DNA of 64,000 bases, taken from the NCBI RefSeq assembly GCF_964275005.1, contig NC_092690.1, positions 11,164,010 through 11,228,009 of the forward strand, read 5' to 3'. Positions within the stretch are counted from its first letter, which is position 1; every line of letters starts with the position of its first letter. Shown one piece after another: positions 1 through 12,655 of the stretch. Source of the DNA: Diadema setosum (taxonomy: Eukaryota; Echinodermata; Echinoidea; Diadematoida; Diadematidae). The notes beneath the pieces were generated by a model. The model was not told where the DNA came from. It saw only the letters and a list, made by a program, of their open reading frames with translations, and did not search any database. A program made the translations under genes and the position numbers.

Positions 1-1633
1 AACTAGATAAAGACACCAATCACCGCCTTTCTTGTAATGCGAAGTTCGAGTTCGATTGATGTCATGTAAAATTATGTACATAATAATTATATTTTTGTTT
101 TTATGTATAATGCTATTCATAAGACACAGACGTACTGGTCTCTTAAAGCTATTTGCTGCCTTCATATCAACTTCTCAAATTCACTAGGCCAGATCAGTGG
201 TGATTACTGAACATGTCATCCTTGTTTGCATACCAGAGAGATAACTCGGGTTACCACAGCACAACTCTCTAAAAACTTATTTGATTATCGCAGTACACTG
301 GGAAACAAAGTAGCTCGTTCCCTCTGTTCTGCGATGAAATAAGAAAGTTAAATTGGACGAACAGAATGACAAAGGTGACAAAGGTTTCATCTAAAATCGG
401 ATCCAGTGTAAGAAAGTTGTCGAATGTGAAAGTTTCCATTTTTGTATGAAACACTAACATAAGTTGTAACTGCATAGACATCCTCACGTCACATGTCATT
501 CACAGATGCATTCACAACTTTTCATAATAAGTTATCTTTTTAAACTTAAATCGGTAAGAATAGCCTGTTTCCTTTTTATCAAGTTATACTCCTGTAACCT
601 TGCAACGGCGACTTACAGGTATAGGAAAAATTCAGTCACTAAAATGCATCCACCGAATATTGTACATATTTTATTTTGTGAACAACATGATGTCATCGTC
701 TCTTTCAGCATACTGGCAACTATTATTGTAATCATAAATTTGGTGAAAACAGCTGAAATTTGAACATTTCTTTACTCTCTCATTTTTCTGTCCACTCTGA
801 TGAAACGTCTACCATTTTGTTCGTCAGATTTAACTTAATTCCATCCAAGTCCACTAGATTGTGGTGTGGGCACGAGCTTTAATCCGATCCTGCTTCACCC
901 ACGTGTATGATATCATAGTAGTACTGAGGCACTAGATTTCTTGTCTGCTTGTTGGTAAATTGCTCTTAAAAAAGAACTCTCTCTAAATAATTATTGTGAC
1001 AATCAAGCGTTTTCGACAATCATTTCCATCGATACATATTATGAAAGAAAACATGCCAAGAAGACAAGCTCTTACGCATTTTATGTCAGTGCTATAAGTT
1101 ATCCCAGTTATGTTCGCATAATGCCAACCCAAGAGTGTGAAGTGGATGTAATCTTGTGGAAATAGCGATAACGTGGTTATGAACACTGGTTACAAATGAA
1201 GATGTCTAAATTATGTAACTGATTGAGATGGACACTCCATCGACTCACATCATGATCGTCATTACATGGTTTGAGAAAAAAATGATTTGCATCCACGTGT
1301 ATTTCGTCACTTTTGATCAAATAATTTGTTTGTTCTAATTACTCCCACTTGTACACTATACTTACTTCAAATGTATAGAGTATCGTGATACGCAGAAGCA
1401 TTAAAGAAGTGTATAAATCACAATCATCTAATTTTGCACGTTTCGGTTGTTTTTTGGTTGTTTTGACATGATACTCCTGGGTCCAACTTCACTTCAGATG
1501 TTGGGATAGCAACTCTTGCTAGAATAGCGATTGCCCACAGCAACATCCAATCAAGAAGCTGGATTCTTCTCATTACCATGACAATTGTTATCCCAGGAAG
1601 AGTTACCATCAAAGCAACCTCTCATGAAATGGG
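1..1633. other. Non-coding flank, nothing recognised
   Basis: AT-rich sequence with only short open frames on either strand, none with a recognisable domain or splice context. I see no RNA gene and no clear repeat termini here. Confidence 0.5.
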
Positions 1634-2449
1634 GCCTGTACACTCAATTCATTACCTATTTTCCCCTCTTACTCTTTTACACACCCGTGAAAACACTCAG
1701 ACAAACCCGTACACATACTCGTTGAACTTTTCAGACAACCGAACAAAAAAAAAAAGATTGCTTCTTCCAACGTTACCTTTTTCTTCTTTTATTTTCATAT
1801 AGAAACAAAAACAAAAGATAGTCCAAAATGGACATTTTATGAATGACGTTTCCAACATTATTACTATTCTGTAGGAACAATAACACCATGAAGAATGATT
1901 CAAAGCATTAACTGTTCATTTTGGAAATGTGTATAGGTGTCTTTGTTCAAACTCATGCATACCTACGTAAGTAAATACTTCCACTTATTAATAAGAGGAA
2001 TTAGTACCGAAAGCTAATCTTTTGCCTACTGACAGACTGATACGCACAATTCTTTGAGAGCTGGTAAAATAGTTCCGCCCGATACTTATTCCTGTGTCTC
2101 TTTCTTAATGCATGCAATCTTTGCTCATGACATCATCACAAAAACATGGTAGAAATAACGGAAAGTTGTTTTTGCTTTGCGATGTTGAATCTATATCTGC
2201 CATGTCTGCAGTATTAGCTTCAGTTGGATACCAAAGTTTTTTAAATTTGACGTAGGAGCCAACAATCTAAAATGTCATTCACAGCCTCGAGACTCGTGGA
2301 AAATAAACATACACACAGTAACTGTCCTGGAGATGAAGTTATCTTATTACTGAGGAGCTGAAATATTGATTCATGTTGGCCAAATATACTGCGGGCCGGG
2401 TCGCTCATGTAATATATCGTTGCAAACGCACTACGGAGGTGGCCTGGGT

Positions 2450-2905
2450 GATGTTAAAAAGTCAAACTCTGAACAACTGAATAGACGAGGAGTTTTATGG
2501 CTTGATGACGTCATAAAGTGTACTACACGGAAACATTGTTATAACGAGATCACCCGTACCGTTGGTTTAACTTCATTTTAAGCGCTATCTCGTTCTACAA
2601 TGCTTAAAAATTATAGACCAGCACAGTACAGCGCTGTACATAAATGGAAAATTGCGACTGCCGAATTCACCTCATTAAAGCGGTAACTCGTTGTAAGCGA
2701 GCTCGTTATAGCACGGTTTCCCAGTATGACATCATTACAGTGCACTCTCGCTATAACAAACATGGTAAATAAGGAAATTCCGGTTACAACAAGGTAAAAA
2801 TTCAGGCAACAACATTATCCGCTCTATGTATTGTTATTGTTTATTTGTTCGGTTATAGCGAAATTTCGATATAACGAAAGGAAACTGCCGGTGCCGAGTA
2901 CCACT
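2450..2905. repeat. Element with CGTTATAACG-type internal monomers
   Basis: Words built on 'tcgttataacgag' recur in both orientations (2535, 2592, 2688, 2700, 2750, 2855, 2870). Each monomer is itself nearly palindromic. The block is present again at 10020-10400 and 10545-10960 in unit B. There is no coding potential. I read it as a non-autonomous DNA element or element remnant with internal subrepeats; the true termini are unclear. Confidence 0.55.
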
Positions 2906-3054
2906 CCCGACCTTCATCTACTACAAAATCCTCAGCATGGTCTCGTCACAATCCAGACTCTTACATTAGGATTTCAGTTCGTTTCTTGAAGAAGCTTGTT
3001 TTAATATGATTTCAAAACAATTAGATATGAGTACCTAACATATATTTATGTTTT

Positions 3055-3092
3055 TTTTTTCTTTTTTTCTTTCTTTTTTTTGGGGAGGGGGG
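3055..3092. repeat. T-rich/G-rich low-complexity run
   Basis: A poly-T tract interrupted by single C residues, followed by a G run. The equivalent position in unit B (near 11115) is only a G run, so the tract length differs between the duplicates. Confidence 0.7.
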
Positions 3093-3812
3093 CACTGTTA
3101 TGTACAGTTATATGCCTAAAGCTTCCGAATATTTACTTTGTAGGCGTGTTTATGGCGACGAGGAACTCACATAACCTGTTTTAATGCAATGTACGTTTCA
3201 TCATTTAGATTCATTTTGCGTGCATTTGTTGATCATTAAGGCAATCGTCTCACAACATAATATATCTGGTTGTTAGAAACGACATCTGTAAGACATGATT
3301 TGATTTATATATGAAATAAATGGATTTAGTGCTATCCACCTCGATTGTTTTGTTTCGGTTTTTTTTTTCATTAACTCATCATCAGTCAAGTCCAACTAAT
3401 GTCAGTTCATAACCACATGAAAATGCTTCAAAGTAACTATAAATGCGTATATGAAACGTGCGGAAGGCTTCTACAATATCACGCCAACGTACAAAAGAGA
3501 AAGGTATGCAAAAATCATTCACGATGTAATATAGGCCTACATGTAGTTGTAATTAATGGTACAACGGTCGGAATAGCTCTTTCATTTCGTTTACTTCATC
3601 GTGTTGAGTCATAGACAACAATCACGCACTTCGCGCTCTACAATTGAAAAAAACAATAGAGAATATCTAGGCTTCATAGTTAAGTATATCACAGAACAAA
3701 CTTTAATTCTTTTGGTAAATGTATCTTACTGTTTTAGACAATTCTGAAAGGTTTCTTGCTACACTTATGCTATCGACTTTAAATCACGTAATATTTTTTA
3801 TTAAAGGTACCA

Positions 3813-3906
3813 TTAACCCATTGAAGACGAAGTGATTTTGCTATAACACGCATTTCCCATAAACACATGCTCGAGATATGCTCTGGTCTAATCTTGAACG
3901 GATTAT
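3813..3906 (-). mobile_element. TTAA-flanked MITE, degraded copy
   Basis: Starts 'ttaacccattgaagacga' and carries the interior word 'atttcccataaacac'. It matches in reverse complement the intact copy at 47392-47484. The far terminus is decayed ('ttgaacggatta'). It lies at the orthologous place to 11879-11974, so it predates the segmental duplication. Short TTAA-bounded elements are usually mobilised by piggyBac-type transposases; that assignment is inferred from the TTAA alone. Confidence 0.7.
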
Positions 3907-4625
3907 GTAAACCACCGCTGCATCGTCAACCATTTTGAATAGCAAGTGCGTGATGACGTCACAAACCACATACATTACTCCAACAAGTTGCTTGTCCAAC
4001 TCACACTTTCTATTCCTCTTAAGTTGAAAGACGATTGCTGATGTCCTACGGCCATGACGTAATAGAGGACGCTCGTAAAAGAGCGAGGTGCCGTAGATAA
4101 ACCAGAAATAGCTGGTCGATCTGTATTGGAGCAATGGAACATGATTTTGCAAAACAACAACAACAACAAAACACACTCGCAAAAAAATGAAAAGAAAAAC
4201 AAATTGTCGATATTCGCAAAAAAGGCTATAGGCTCCTATGAGAATTGAAGGCACAGGGAGTTTTATCATGTACGCTAAATCTGTCAAATTTCTAATACAA
4301 TATGCTAGCAGTGATACCTTCTTTAAGTGCAGCAAGTGAAACAAGCAGCGCAATCTGTTATCACCAATGCGGGTTGATGGGTCATTAGCTATATAGACCT
4401 TCGGCATCTCGGATATTGCATTTATCAGGCTATGGAAGTGGAATGACAAACACACAACACACGAAAACGCGTCGGAATACAATGTACAAGTTTGCGCTTA
4501 TTCAGGTGAGTTTGACTATGTTTTGACTTCCTTGCAAATCAAAACGTTGAGAAGTATTTCTTCTAATCGTATAGACCATGGAGTGTGTAAGGACATTCTG
4601 TTGTATAGAGGCTTTACTCCTCCTG
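3907..4625. other. 3' flank of TRIM gene 1, non-coding
   Basis: A long minus-strand open frame covers 3841-4482, but the collinear sequence at 11975-12540 carries a 2-base length difference ('gtagata' against 'gtatagata') and other indels that break the frame. I therefore treat it as untranslated flank or 3' UTR shared by duplication. Confidence 0.6.
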
Positions 4626-5446
4626 TTATTGCTCTGATCGGGAAAGGGCAAAAAATGCAATCTCATTGTCAGCGATTAAAGCAGCAAAGCTTCTCTCCGA
4701 CAGACCGATACCCCAAGAGTCAAACCCCTTACGACATTGTCGGGTGGGGACCGTCGAACTGGCGATGTGGCTTCCGTCCTCGCCATTATATTTATCCAAC
4801 ATAACCTGCGCGGCTGTCGCCTGATCCACGCTGTGGAATGAGAGGACCCAGAGGTTTCCCTGTCGATCGCAAGATACCCGTTCGGTGCGCGCCAAACCCG
4901 TTCGCTGACACAAGCTGCCCTCAGCGTCGAAAGTGAGAACAGCGTCGTCTGCTACGATCAAGATCTGGCCGGACGCGGAGACGGTCATTTCCGACACGCC
5001 GCTTGGGATGGGGTAGTCGAGGTCAAGCCGACATGAAGCACGCCCTCCCGATGGTGCGAAGACTACTACGAGGGCTTGTTCTGGGATGAGGAGAAAAATA
5101 CTGTCGTGGATGTCGACAGCGATGGCGTCTACGAAATCTTCTCCTTCGATGTCGAATGTAACCTTCCTCTGGAGTGGCGACCCGTCTGACTCGTACATGT
5201 GCAGCCTGTTTTTCCTGGTGAGAGTCACGAAGCGTCCATCCGACAGCACACCGACATCCCTGGCGGATATGTTGGCCTGGATTTTGAAGCGACCCCCGTC
5301 GGCGTCGAACACTTCCATGCGTCCGTTACGGTAGCCGGTGATGAGACCGCCCTTAGAGTCGGTTGCCATGGTTTTTAGATCACCTGATATTTCGACGGTC
5401 CTCGTCAAGAAGCATCTCTGTGGACGCTGAATGTGCACAGACATGG
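4626..5446 (-). CDS. TRIM gene 1, exon 2: NHL-like beta-propeller
   Basis: Encodes about 273 residues of repeated beta-strand units (for example GGLITGYRNGRMEVFDADGG, DVGVLSDGRFVTLTRKNRLH), the pattern of an NHL/six-bladed propeller as in TRIM2/3/71-type proteins, where it binds RNA or protein targets of the ligase. The acceptor is at 5447-5448 (reverse strand 'ccacatgcag', exon then begins CC), phase 1. It joins the donor after 6475 to give an alanine codon at the joint. The 821-nt exon plus exon 1 gives an open frame to the stop at 4626. The open frame continues upstream to 5492 only because the intron end is readable. The NHL assignment is by pattern; no residue-level match was tested. Confidence 0.75.
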
Positions 5447-6474
5447 CTGCATGTGGAGGCAAGTTGTAGGTGAAAACAGAGGAGAGTTTCACTATTCAAC
5501 AGAAACTTATGTCTTGATGTTTGAGTGCAATAGAAAGAAAACGTTCCTCATACAGTACTAAGTTGGGAAATGATTATGAGAAAGAAATTGAAGTCGATGA
5601 AATGTGGACTACTTTGCTGGGTCAAGATAACATGCAATACATTTCTAACTGGGATATTTGAGACCCAAGTTGCTGGGGTTTTTTTCAGATCTCGGCCGCT
5701 GATGGCGCGATCGCCACAAAATTTTGCCTGAACATAGAGCCGGATGTCACAATTACAAGATTACATGGTCATACAAACAATTGAAAAATATTGTTTTTCT
5801 ATTTTTTATAAACTAATTATGCAAATGTATGCGTGAAATCATATTTTCACCTGTATTTCCATTAAAGAGACTGACTGCAAGGATTGCTAAATTTTGGTGT
5901 CAGAATTTCTCAAGATACATGATTTTCTTGTAAAAAAAAGCACAATCAAAATAAATTTCTTTTATTGTTTTCTTAATTTCTTATGTATTTAATTGTTTTT
6001 CGACCTTTTGTTTCTGTTGATTTTTACCAAAATTTGTTGCAGGCACTTTTTCAAGCTTATTTACATTTGAAATGATTAATTTCCATGATTAATTTCCATG
6101 ATTAAAAGTTGAAATAATCTAATCCATATCAATTTATACCAAAAAACCCCATGCAACCAAACAAACACAATTTGCATTGGATATGCAGACGATATCATGA
6201 ATTTCGGGTTGCATTGCATATGCAAAACATTACGTAACTTCAAAACGGTTAACCCGGACGTCGCAAATTTGGTTTCAAAATATGCATGTAACTTCAATGA
6301 CAAAAATCATGAAACGACGTGGCAGAATCCTTGCGCGTTGTGGAATCATGGCGCGAAATGTCGAGGGGGAGTCAATTTGACCCCCCCCCCCCCAGTTTTC
6401 ATAGGTTTAAAGTAAGTTTTATTGGACTCCAAAAACAGATACACCCAAAGATGGCAATACCTTGAGGTTATTAC
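5447..6474 (-). other. Intron of TRIM gene 1
   Basis: 1028 bp, GT-AG, phase 1. Donor AAAG|GTAATA, acceptor ATGCAG|CC. The matching intron of copy 2 is 619 bp with donor AAAG|GTGAAA and acceptor ATTCAG|CC. It ends near a 14-base C run at about 6381-6394. Confidence 0.65.
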
Positions 6475-7483
6475 CTTTTGTATTCCTAGTCCCCCTTGCC
6501 TGTTTAGATCTTTGGTCCTGCATTTCCCCGATGTGAAGGACCAAGGACGTTGGTAAAGGTAGTTTCTCGAAGCGCAGATTCTTGATGGTATTGAGAAGCC
6601 GTCTTTCCTCCATTCTAGACGGGACCTTCCTTGCCAGTCCCTGTTTCATCCGCTCCGAATATTCCTTGAATCCAGCCACAAGCTCCTGTGGACTTGCATC
6701 CAGCAATTCTTCTGCCGAGCCAACGAGTTTGGTAACCATCGAGATCGCGTCTGCTTCCCTCGCCATTTGTTCGTCAATCAGATTATTGAAAGAGCTCCTT
6801 TTCATTTCAATTATTTCCATATTACCTTCTCTCGCTCCACACAGCTTGCTGTGCATAGCTCGTTGATGCAAGTCATAGGCTCTCAGGATTTCAGCCACCA
6901 CAGCGTCTGCCTTGTCATTCCCAGTTTTCCTCATCGTCTGCAGGTCTGTCAGATAGGCGGTGTGAAGCTCCGTCCACTCCGTCGCCTGGCCAAGGAGACG
7001 GACGGTCTCATCCGTCCGTCTACGGCAGACTTCGGCCAGAGCTTTGATTCGACGAGGGTGCCCGCCATGATCTGAGAGCGCGCATTCTGGGCAGACGACC
7101 AGTTCACACTTTTCACAAAAACGACTGCATTCAATCTGAGGATGTACCTCGCAGAAACACTTGCCTACACTCACCTTTTCGTAATGTGAAAGCGCTTCCA
7201 AGGCTTTGTTGACGAATAGATTCGATTTAAGGTTTATTCCACCATACAATGGATAGGGTAATGTTGTCTTTTCGCGGCACATCGGACAATCTACGTGGTA
7301 CGTGAACGAATAAGACTTCTCGAGACTATTGAACGTACATTCAGTATGGTGCTTCAGTCCATTTATACACTCTTTGCAGAAGGTGTGCATACAGGACAAG
7401 ATTTTTGCGTCTTTCATCCGTCCTAGACATATCCCACAGTCCAAATGCGAGGCGATAGAGTCTTTGAGCGTGACCAAAGACAT
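6475..7483 (-). CDS. TRIM gene 1, exon 1: RING, B-box 2, coiled coil
   Basis: Likely E3 ubiquitin ligase of the tripartite-motif family. Counting from the chosen Met: C3HC4 RING with C16, C19, C31, H33, C36, C39, C66, C69; B-box 2 with C111, H114, C123, C126, C131, C134, H139, H142; then a charged helical stretch (about 155-300) expected to form the dimerising coiled coil. An in-frame ATG lies 31 codons upstream at 7576, but copy 2 starts exactly at MSLVTL and shares no homology upstream, so I start at 7483. The exon ends at an AAAG|GTAATA donor. The spliced product with exon 2 is about 609 residues (640 with the upstream ATG), a normal TRIM-NHL size. Confidence 0.8.
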
Positions 7484-7895
7484 TGCTCTGATAGATACGG
7501 CTCCTAGTCGATTCGATCGCTGTAAACTAGGCCGTGTACGTGTACCAGGTATGCACTGTAGTCTAGTTAGGCTCATAGATTAACCTTCATAGTATCGAAG
7601 TCAAAGAATGCGAATACGTATTTCACATTCTGACTCAGACAGAATCACGTAAGATTTCCATCACTCTGCAACACTCATGGACAAACACGAGAAACAGACG
7701 AACCATGCAGAGCAGTGTGATGCACATATTATTGTGAGCACTCTTCGTTGACAACGGCCAGGCCAGCACGCGACACATGGATTTGTAGGCATGATGAATG
7801 CCTTTTCCCTGACCTGCGGGTCATTGCAATTTTGCCGCGATATCCAGGCGTTTTATGATTTTTCACAAAAATCTTTCAATAGATCTATCCCACTC

Positions 7896-7917
7896 CCCAC
7901 CCCCCCCCCCCCCCCCG
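7896..7917. repeat. Poly-C tract
   Basis: A nearly pure C run; similar homopolymer C or G runs occur at 6381, 8221, 11121, 36689, 37387 and 60290. Possible assembly weak point. Confidence 0.8.
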
Positions 7918-8349
7918 TCGTTAGTAGTCTACCTTTGCATATACATCTATTTGTACACAGAAGAAATGAAAGACATCTCAAAAAGGAAAGGATGATGATA
8001 ATTAAAACGTGCACACATTAGGTAATAACTTTAACATAGGACCTACTGTGCAAAAGGTGATACGTGAGTGACCTGGTAGGCCTACTGAGATGAGTGAACA
8101 TTGACACGTCGGTAATTTGACGGGAAAACAAAATGTTATTTCTTTCATTATCCTGAATAAAATTAGAGATATGATTATGACATTGGTGGACCTCGTATAG
8201 AGAGAGAGAGAGAGCCAGGGAGGGGGGGGGGGGAGATCACAAAAACACCAACTTAATTCGTACAGTCCAGATCTGAACCTGACGTATTATAATTGATTAA
8301 GGATAGACCAAGAAACCTAATTAATTTCATCACACGTTGTTTATTTTTC

Positions 8350-8798
8350 AATAAGCCAGTTCGGGGTTCCACTTTGAGCATGAGCAGAAAAAGGTCATCA
8401 GTACCGGCAGAGCATGTTGGTTTTTTTATTCACAGAGATAAGCATCTGTGATGTAATGATTATTCAAGTGATCATTATGAGTGGTGCTTGCTAGCACATC
8501 CACCTGACAGCAAATGCGATATTTGACAATATCAATAGAAAAAGATTGTTAATACATTCAATGCGAAATAATGAAATGGATGCTTTCCAAAGTGCTAATT
8601 GATGGATCATTCTGGTCACCTGGTCTACGCAAGTTCATTCTTTCTTTGAACATGACTGATGAATTCCATAAATTGTTACGTCGGGTAAGCTGAAATACCT
8701 TCTCTCGCTTGAAAACTCGTGGAGTGCCTAATCAACTGAGAAAGAAGAAAGGTCATTTGTACCGATGTGCCCATGAGCTAACCCCGAACTGGCTTATT
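8350..8798. mobile_element. TIR element with AATAAGCCAGTTCGGGGTT ends
   Basis: The left end reads 'aataagccagttcggggtt'; the right end at 8780-8798 is its reverse complement. Next to the termini both sides also share 'gagcatgagc'/'gctcatgggc' and 'aggtcatcagtaccg'/'cggtacaaatgacct' in inverted order, so the arms reach roughly 60 bp. Total 449 bp with no ORF: a non-autonomous DNA transposon. I could not fix the target-site duplication. Confidence 0.75.
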
Positions 8799-9766
8799 TG
8801 CCCTTGTCTATTATAATAATCTTATTCTACAGTCGATTACAAACGACTAAAAAAAGACTATGAAAGACCTCGCGGTGAAAGTGAGACGAAGAAACCGGGG
8901 AATTCCCACTTATATGACTTATATGTCGCAGAGCACGTGTGCACTAAAAATTGCGAATGGTCTCGAGCGCGAGCGCGATTCACACGAGAGAGGCGTTCTA
9001 TTTTCAACGAGACGAAGCCGGGTTGAATAGTACGCCTCATCTTTCATCGAGTGCGAAATCTCGTTCCATTTTTCGATAAAGACCATACACTATTTTTTGT
9101 TTTATACAACATAAATGTGATCTTGCTGGAATTGTTATTTTTGGGCCCTATACACTCAATTCAATACCTATTCCTCCCTCTCCCAACCAACAACAAACAC
9201 AAACCCATACACATACTCGTTGAACTTGTCAGACAATCGAAAAAAATAAAGATAGATTGCTTCTTCCAACGTTGCCTTATTTTTATTCTATTTTCATATA
9301 AAAACAAAAACAATAGATACCACAAAATGGACATTTCATGAATGACGGTTCCATCATCGCTGATCATTATTCCTGTTCTGTAGACACAATAGCAACAGGA
9401 AGACTAGTGATTCAAAGCATTAACTTTTTATGCTTGAAATGCGTTTAGGTGTCTTTGTTCAAACTCATAAATAAGTACATACTTGCACTTATTAATAACA
9501 GGATCTAGTACCAAAAAACGAGTCTTTTGCCTACTTTTATGCATAATTCTTTGAGAGCTGCTAAAATATTTCCCGATATTGATTTCTGTGTCATGACGTC
9601 ATCACACAAAGCACGGTAGAATGAGCGGAAAGTTGTTTTTGCTTTCCGTCGTAGAATCTACATAAATACATCTGCTGAATTAGCTTAACCTGGTTCATAC
9701 TAAATTCTGATACACAGGCCACCAGGTTCCCGTATGGAACGGGTTAACATGCATGGTGCCAAAGTT

Positions 9767-9768
<2 letters not shown>

Positions 9769-9816
<48 letters not shown>

Positions 9817-9818
9817 TG
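9769..9818. repeat. (TG)n microsatellite
   Basis: About 24 TG units ending in TGTTTGTG. It is absent at the orthologous place in unit A (around 2235), so it expanded or was inserted after duplication. Confidence 0.9.
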
Positions 9819-10127
9819 TTTTTTAAATTTGACGTTGGGGTCTTCGATCTAAAATATCATTCATAGCCTCAAGACTCATTGAAAATAAACATAAACACAG
9901 CAAATGTCCTGCAGATGAAGTTATCTTAATACTGAGGAGCTGAAAATTGATTCATTTTGGCCAACTGGGTCCGGGTCGCTCACGTATATTGTTGCAAACG
10001 TAGCATGGAGGTGGCTTGGGAATTCCTAAACACAAACTCTGTACAACTGAAGAATAGACGAGGGGAGAGAAAGCTTGATGACGTCATAAAATGCAGTACA
10101 CGCAACCCGTTATAACGAGGTCTCCAG

Positions 10128-10244
10128 GGTCCCGTTTTATCAAAAGATAAAATCGATTATAAATTCCCTTACCTCACAGACTGCCAGAGACTTATGATAG
10201 AAATCAACTATATAATCAATTATAACTCTGCATAAAACAGGGCC
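10128..10244. mobile_element. 117-bp MITE, GGYCCYGTTTTAT termini
   Basis: Left end 'ggtcccgttttat', right end 'ataaaacagggcc'; the inverted arms run about 40 bp with mismatches (both contain a 'gattata' word). It is flanked by AG on both sides. Units A and B2 lack it at the equivalent spot, giving empty sites. Confidence 0.8.
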
Positions 10245-10770
10245 AGGATCGTTGATTCAACCTCGTTATAAGCGCTACTTCGTTAGGGACCAGTAGGATA
10301 CATTTAATGGAAAATTGGTACTGCCGAATTCACCTCATTGCAGCGGTAAGTCGTTGTAAATTTTAATAAAACGCGGTTTCGCTGCATGGCATCATCACTA
10401 CTCTTATATCTACATTGTGACACTTTCCTCGGCATGGTCTCGTCACAATCCAGACTCTTACATTAGGATTTTAGTTCAATTCTTGAAGAAGCTTGTTCTA
10501 ATATGATTTCAAAACAATCAGATATATCACGTAAATTGCACTACAGCGGTATCCTTGGTCATGTTAAAAAGCCAAACTCTGTACGATTGTACAACTGAAT
10601 AGACGAGCAGATATACGGCTTGATGACGTCATAAAGTGTACTACACGGAAACCTCGTTATCATGAGGTCACCAATGATCGTTGATTTATTCTCGTTATAA
10701 GCGCTACCTCGTTCTACAAGGCTTTATAGAAATTAGAGACCAGCACAATACAACGCTGTACGTAAATCGT

Positions 10771-10876
10771 ATATACGCTGTACGTATATATCTTTTCATT
10801 TTTAAAGCGCCATGAGCACTGAAAAGTGGACCTGTGCGCTATACAATTACCGGTAGCCACTATTATCATTATCAAA
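10771..10876 (-). mobile_element. Short SINE/LINE-tail-like insertion with GCGCTTTA motif
   Basis: About 105 bp are present between 'gctgtacgtaaat' and 'aaatggaaa' where unit A reads straight through (2632-2646). Reverse complement: 'tgtatagcgcaca' then 'catggcgcttta'. This layout ('atagcgc' then 'gcgcttta') is common in 3' ends of CR1/L2-type retroelements; a second example is at 37094-37180. Family assignment is inference. Confidence 0.5.
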
Positions 10877-11878
10877 TGGAAAGTTGCGACTGCCAAATTC
10901 ACCTCACTTATATAGTTACAAGCGAGCTCGTTAAACCGCGGTTTCCCTGTATGACGTCATTACCACTCTTGCATCTACAACGTACACTTTCCTTGGCATG
11001 GTCTCGTCACAATCCAGACTCATACATTAGGATTTTAGGTCGTTCCTTGAAAAAGCTTGTTTTAATATAATTTGATAACAATTAGATATGAGTACCTAAT
11101 ATAATCAAATGCATTTTTCTAGGGGGGGGGGGCATTGTTATGTAGTATTATATGCCTAAATCTTCCGAATATTTATCTTTGAGGACGTGTTAATGGCGAC
11201 GGGGTATTCACATATACGGTAACCTGCTTTGATTAATCCGCAATTTATCATCACTTGGAATCATTTTGCATGCATATGATTACAATTTAAGGCAATCGTT
11301 GTATACTTTCTGGTCATGCTGGTTGTGAGAAAGGACATCTGTACACATTAAGACATAATTTGATTTAAATATCAAATAAACGGATTTCTGCCATGCACTT
11401 TGAGTTACGACCATGCTTTTTTTTCATTAACTCACTATCAGGCAAGTCCAACTCATGTCAGTTTATAACCACATGAGAATGCTACAAAATAACTACATTG
11501 TATAAATGCGTATATGAAACGTGAGGAAAAATTCTACAAGTAATATCATGCCAATTTACACAAGAGAAAGGTTCATAGATTAACCTTCGGGTATCGAAGT
11601 CAAAGAATGTACAGTGTAGTTACAATTGTCTGATTATGGTATAACGGTTTGAATGGCTCTTCCATTTTCGTTTGCTTCATCGTGTTGAGTCATAGACAAC
11701 AATCATGCATTTCGTGCTTTACAAATAAAAAGAAATCAAATACAGAACATCTAAGATTTGTAGGATATTACAGAACACTCTTTACAACTAACTAATTTGG
11801 TAAATGCATCATACTGTTTTATACAACGCTGAAATATTTCTTACTATACAACTGTTATCGATTGTTTATCATGTAACA

Positions 11879-11974
11879 TTAACCCATTGAGGACGAACTG
11901 ATTGTGCGAGGGTAACACGAATTTCCCATAACCACCTCCTTGAGTATACTCTGGTCTAATCTTGAACAGGTTAA
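11879..11974 (-). mobile_element. TTAA-flanked MITE, second copy
   Basis: Runs from 'ttaacccattgaggacga' to 'ttgaacaggttaa', with TTAA at both ends and the interior word 'atttcccata'. It is collinear with 3813-3906 and homologous to 47392-47484. Confidence 0.75.
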
Positions 11975-12655
11975 ACGATCGCTGCATCGTCAACCATTTT
12001 GGATAGCAAGTGCATGATGACGTCACAAACCACATACATTACTCCAACGAGTTGCTTATCAAACTCACACTTTCTATTCCTCTTAAGTTGAAAGACGACT
12101 GCTGCTGTCCTACGGCCATGATTTAATGGAGAACGCTCGTTAAAGAGCAAGGTGCCGTATAGATAAACCAGAAATGTCTGGTCGATCTGTATTGCAGCAA
12201 CGGAAAAAAGAATTGCAAAACTAAAAAAGAAAAAAAAAATCACAGACAAAAAAAGAAAAAAAAAATTACCGATGTTCACAAAAAGGCTGTAGCCCCCAAT
12301 GAGAATTGAAGGCACAGAGAGATATTTAACCTGTCACATTTCTAATATAATACACAGTGAAACCTTTTATTTTTTTAACTGCTGCAAGTGAACCAATCAG
12401 CTCCATCAATGCGGGTTGATGGATCATTAGCTGGACTTTCGTTATCTCGGATATTGCATCAACAGATTATGGAAGTGGAATGGCAAACACACAACACAAG
12501 ATAGCGTGTCGTGCGGAATACACGTTTAAGCATCAACTGATTTTGACTATGGTTTGACTGATGCTTGCAGGTCAAAACGATGAGAGGCCTCTCTTCTAAT
12601 CGTATAGACCATGGAGTGTGTATAAGGACATTCTATAGAGGCTTTACTCCTCTTG

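Larger units (their letters stand above)
1634..7483. repeat. Segmental duplication, unit A (contains TRIM gene 1)
   Basis: This stretch is collinear with 9145-15152. Landmarks recur in the same order: the 'cactcaattca' opening at 1639/9151, the CGTTATAAC-rich block at 2450/10020, the run 'catggtctcgtcac' at 2938/10434 and again at 10998, a TTAA MITE at 3813/11879, then propeller exon and RING exon. Offset is about 7.2-8.0 kb and drifts because each unit has private indels: B carries an extra internal copy of about 520 bp and a 117-bp MITE, while A has a private block near 2741-2905. Homology covers introns and 3' flank as well as exons, so this is a genomic duplication and not retroposition. 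Confidence 0.85.
10020..11090. repeat. Internal tandem duplication within unit B
   Basis: Two successive copies (about 10020-10535 and 10545-11090) each correspond to a single stretch of unit A (about 2450-3035). Both contain 'gacgaggggagag'/'gacgagcagatat' followed by 'cttgatgacgtcataaa', then 'agcgctac', 'ctgccgaattcacctca' or a variant, and 'catggtctcgtcacaatcc'. Confidence 0.75.

Noticed and set aside
3841..4482. 213-codon minus-strand ORF, partly repeated at 11971-12315
   Set aside because: The duplicate copy has a 2-base indel and other length changes breaking the frame, and differences are mostly amino-acid changing. Shared by segmental duplication, not by coding constraint.
7484..7576. 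Upstream ATG for TRIM gene 1 adding 31 residues
   Set aside because: The added residues (Arg/Leu-rich) have no counterpart in gene 2, whose ATG coincides with the inner Met; kept only as an alternative.
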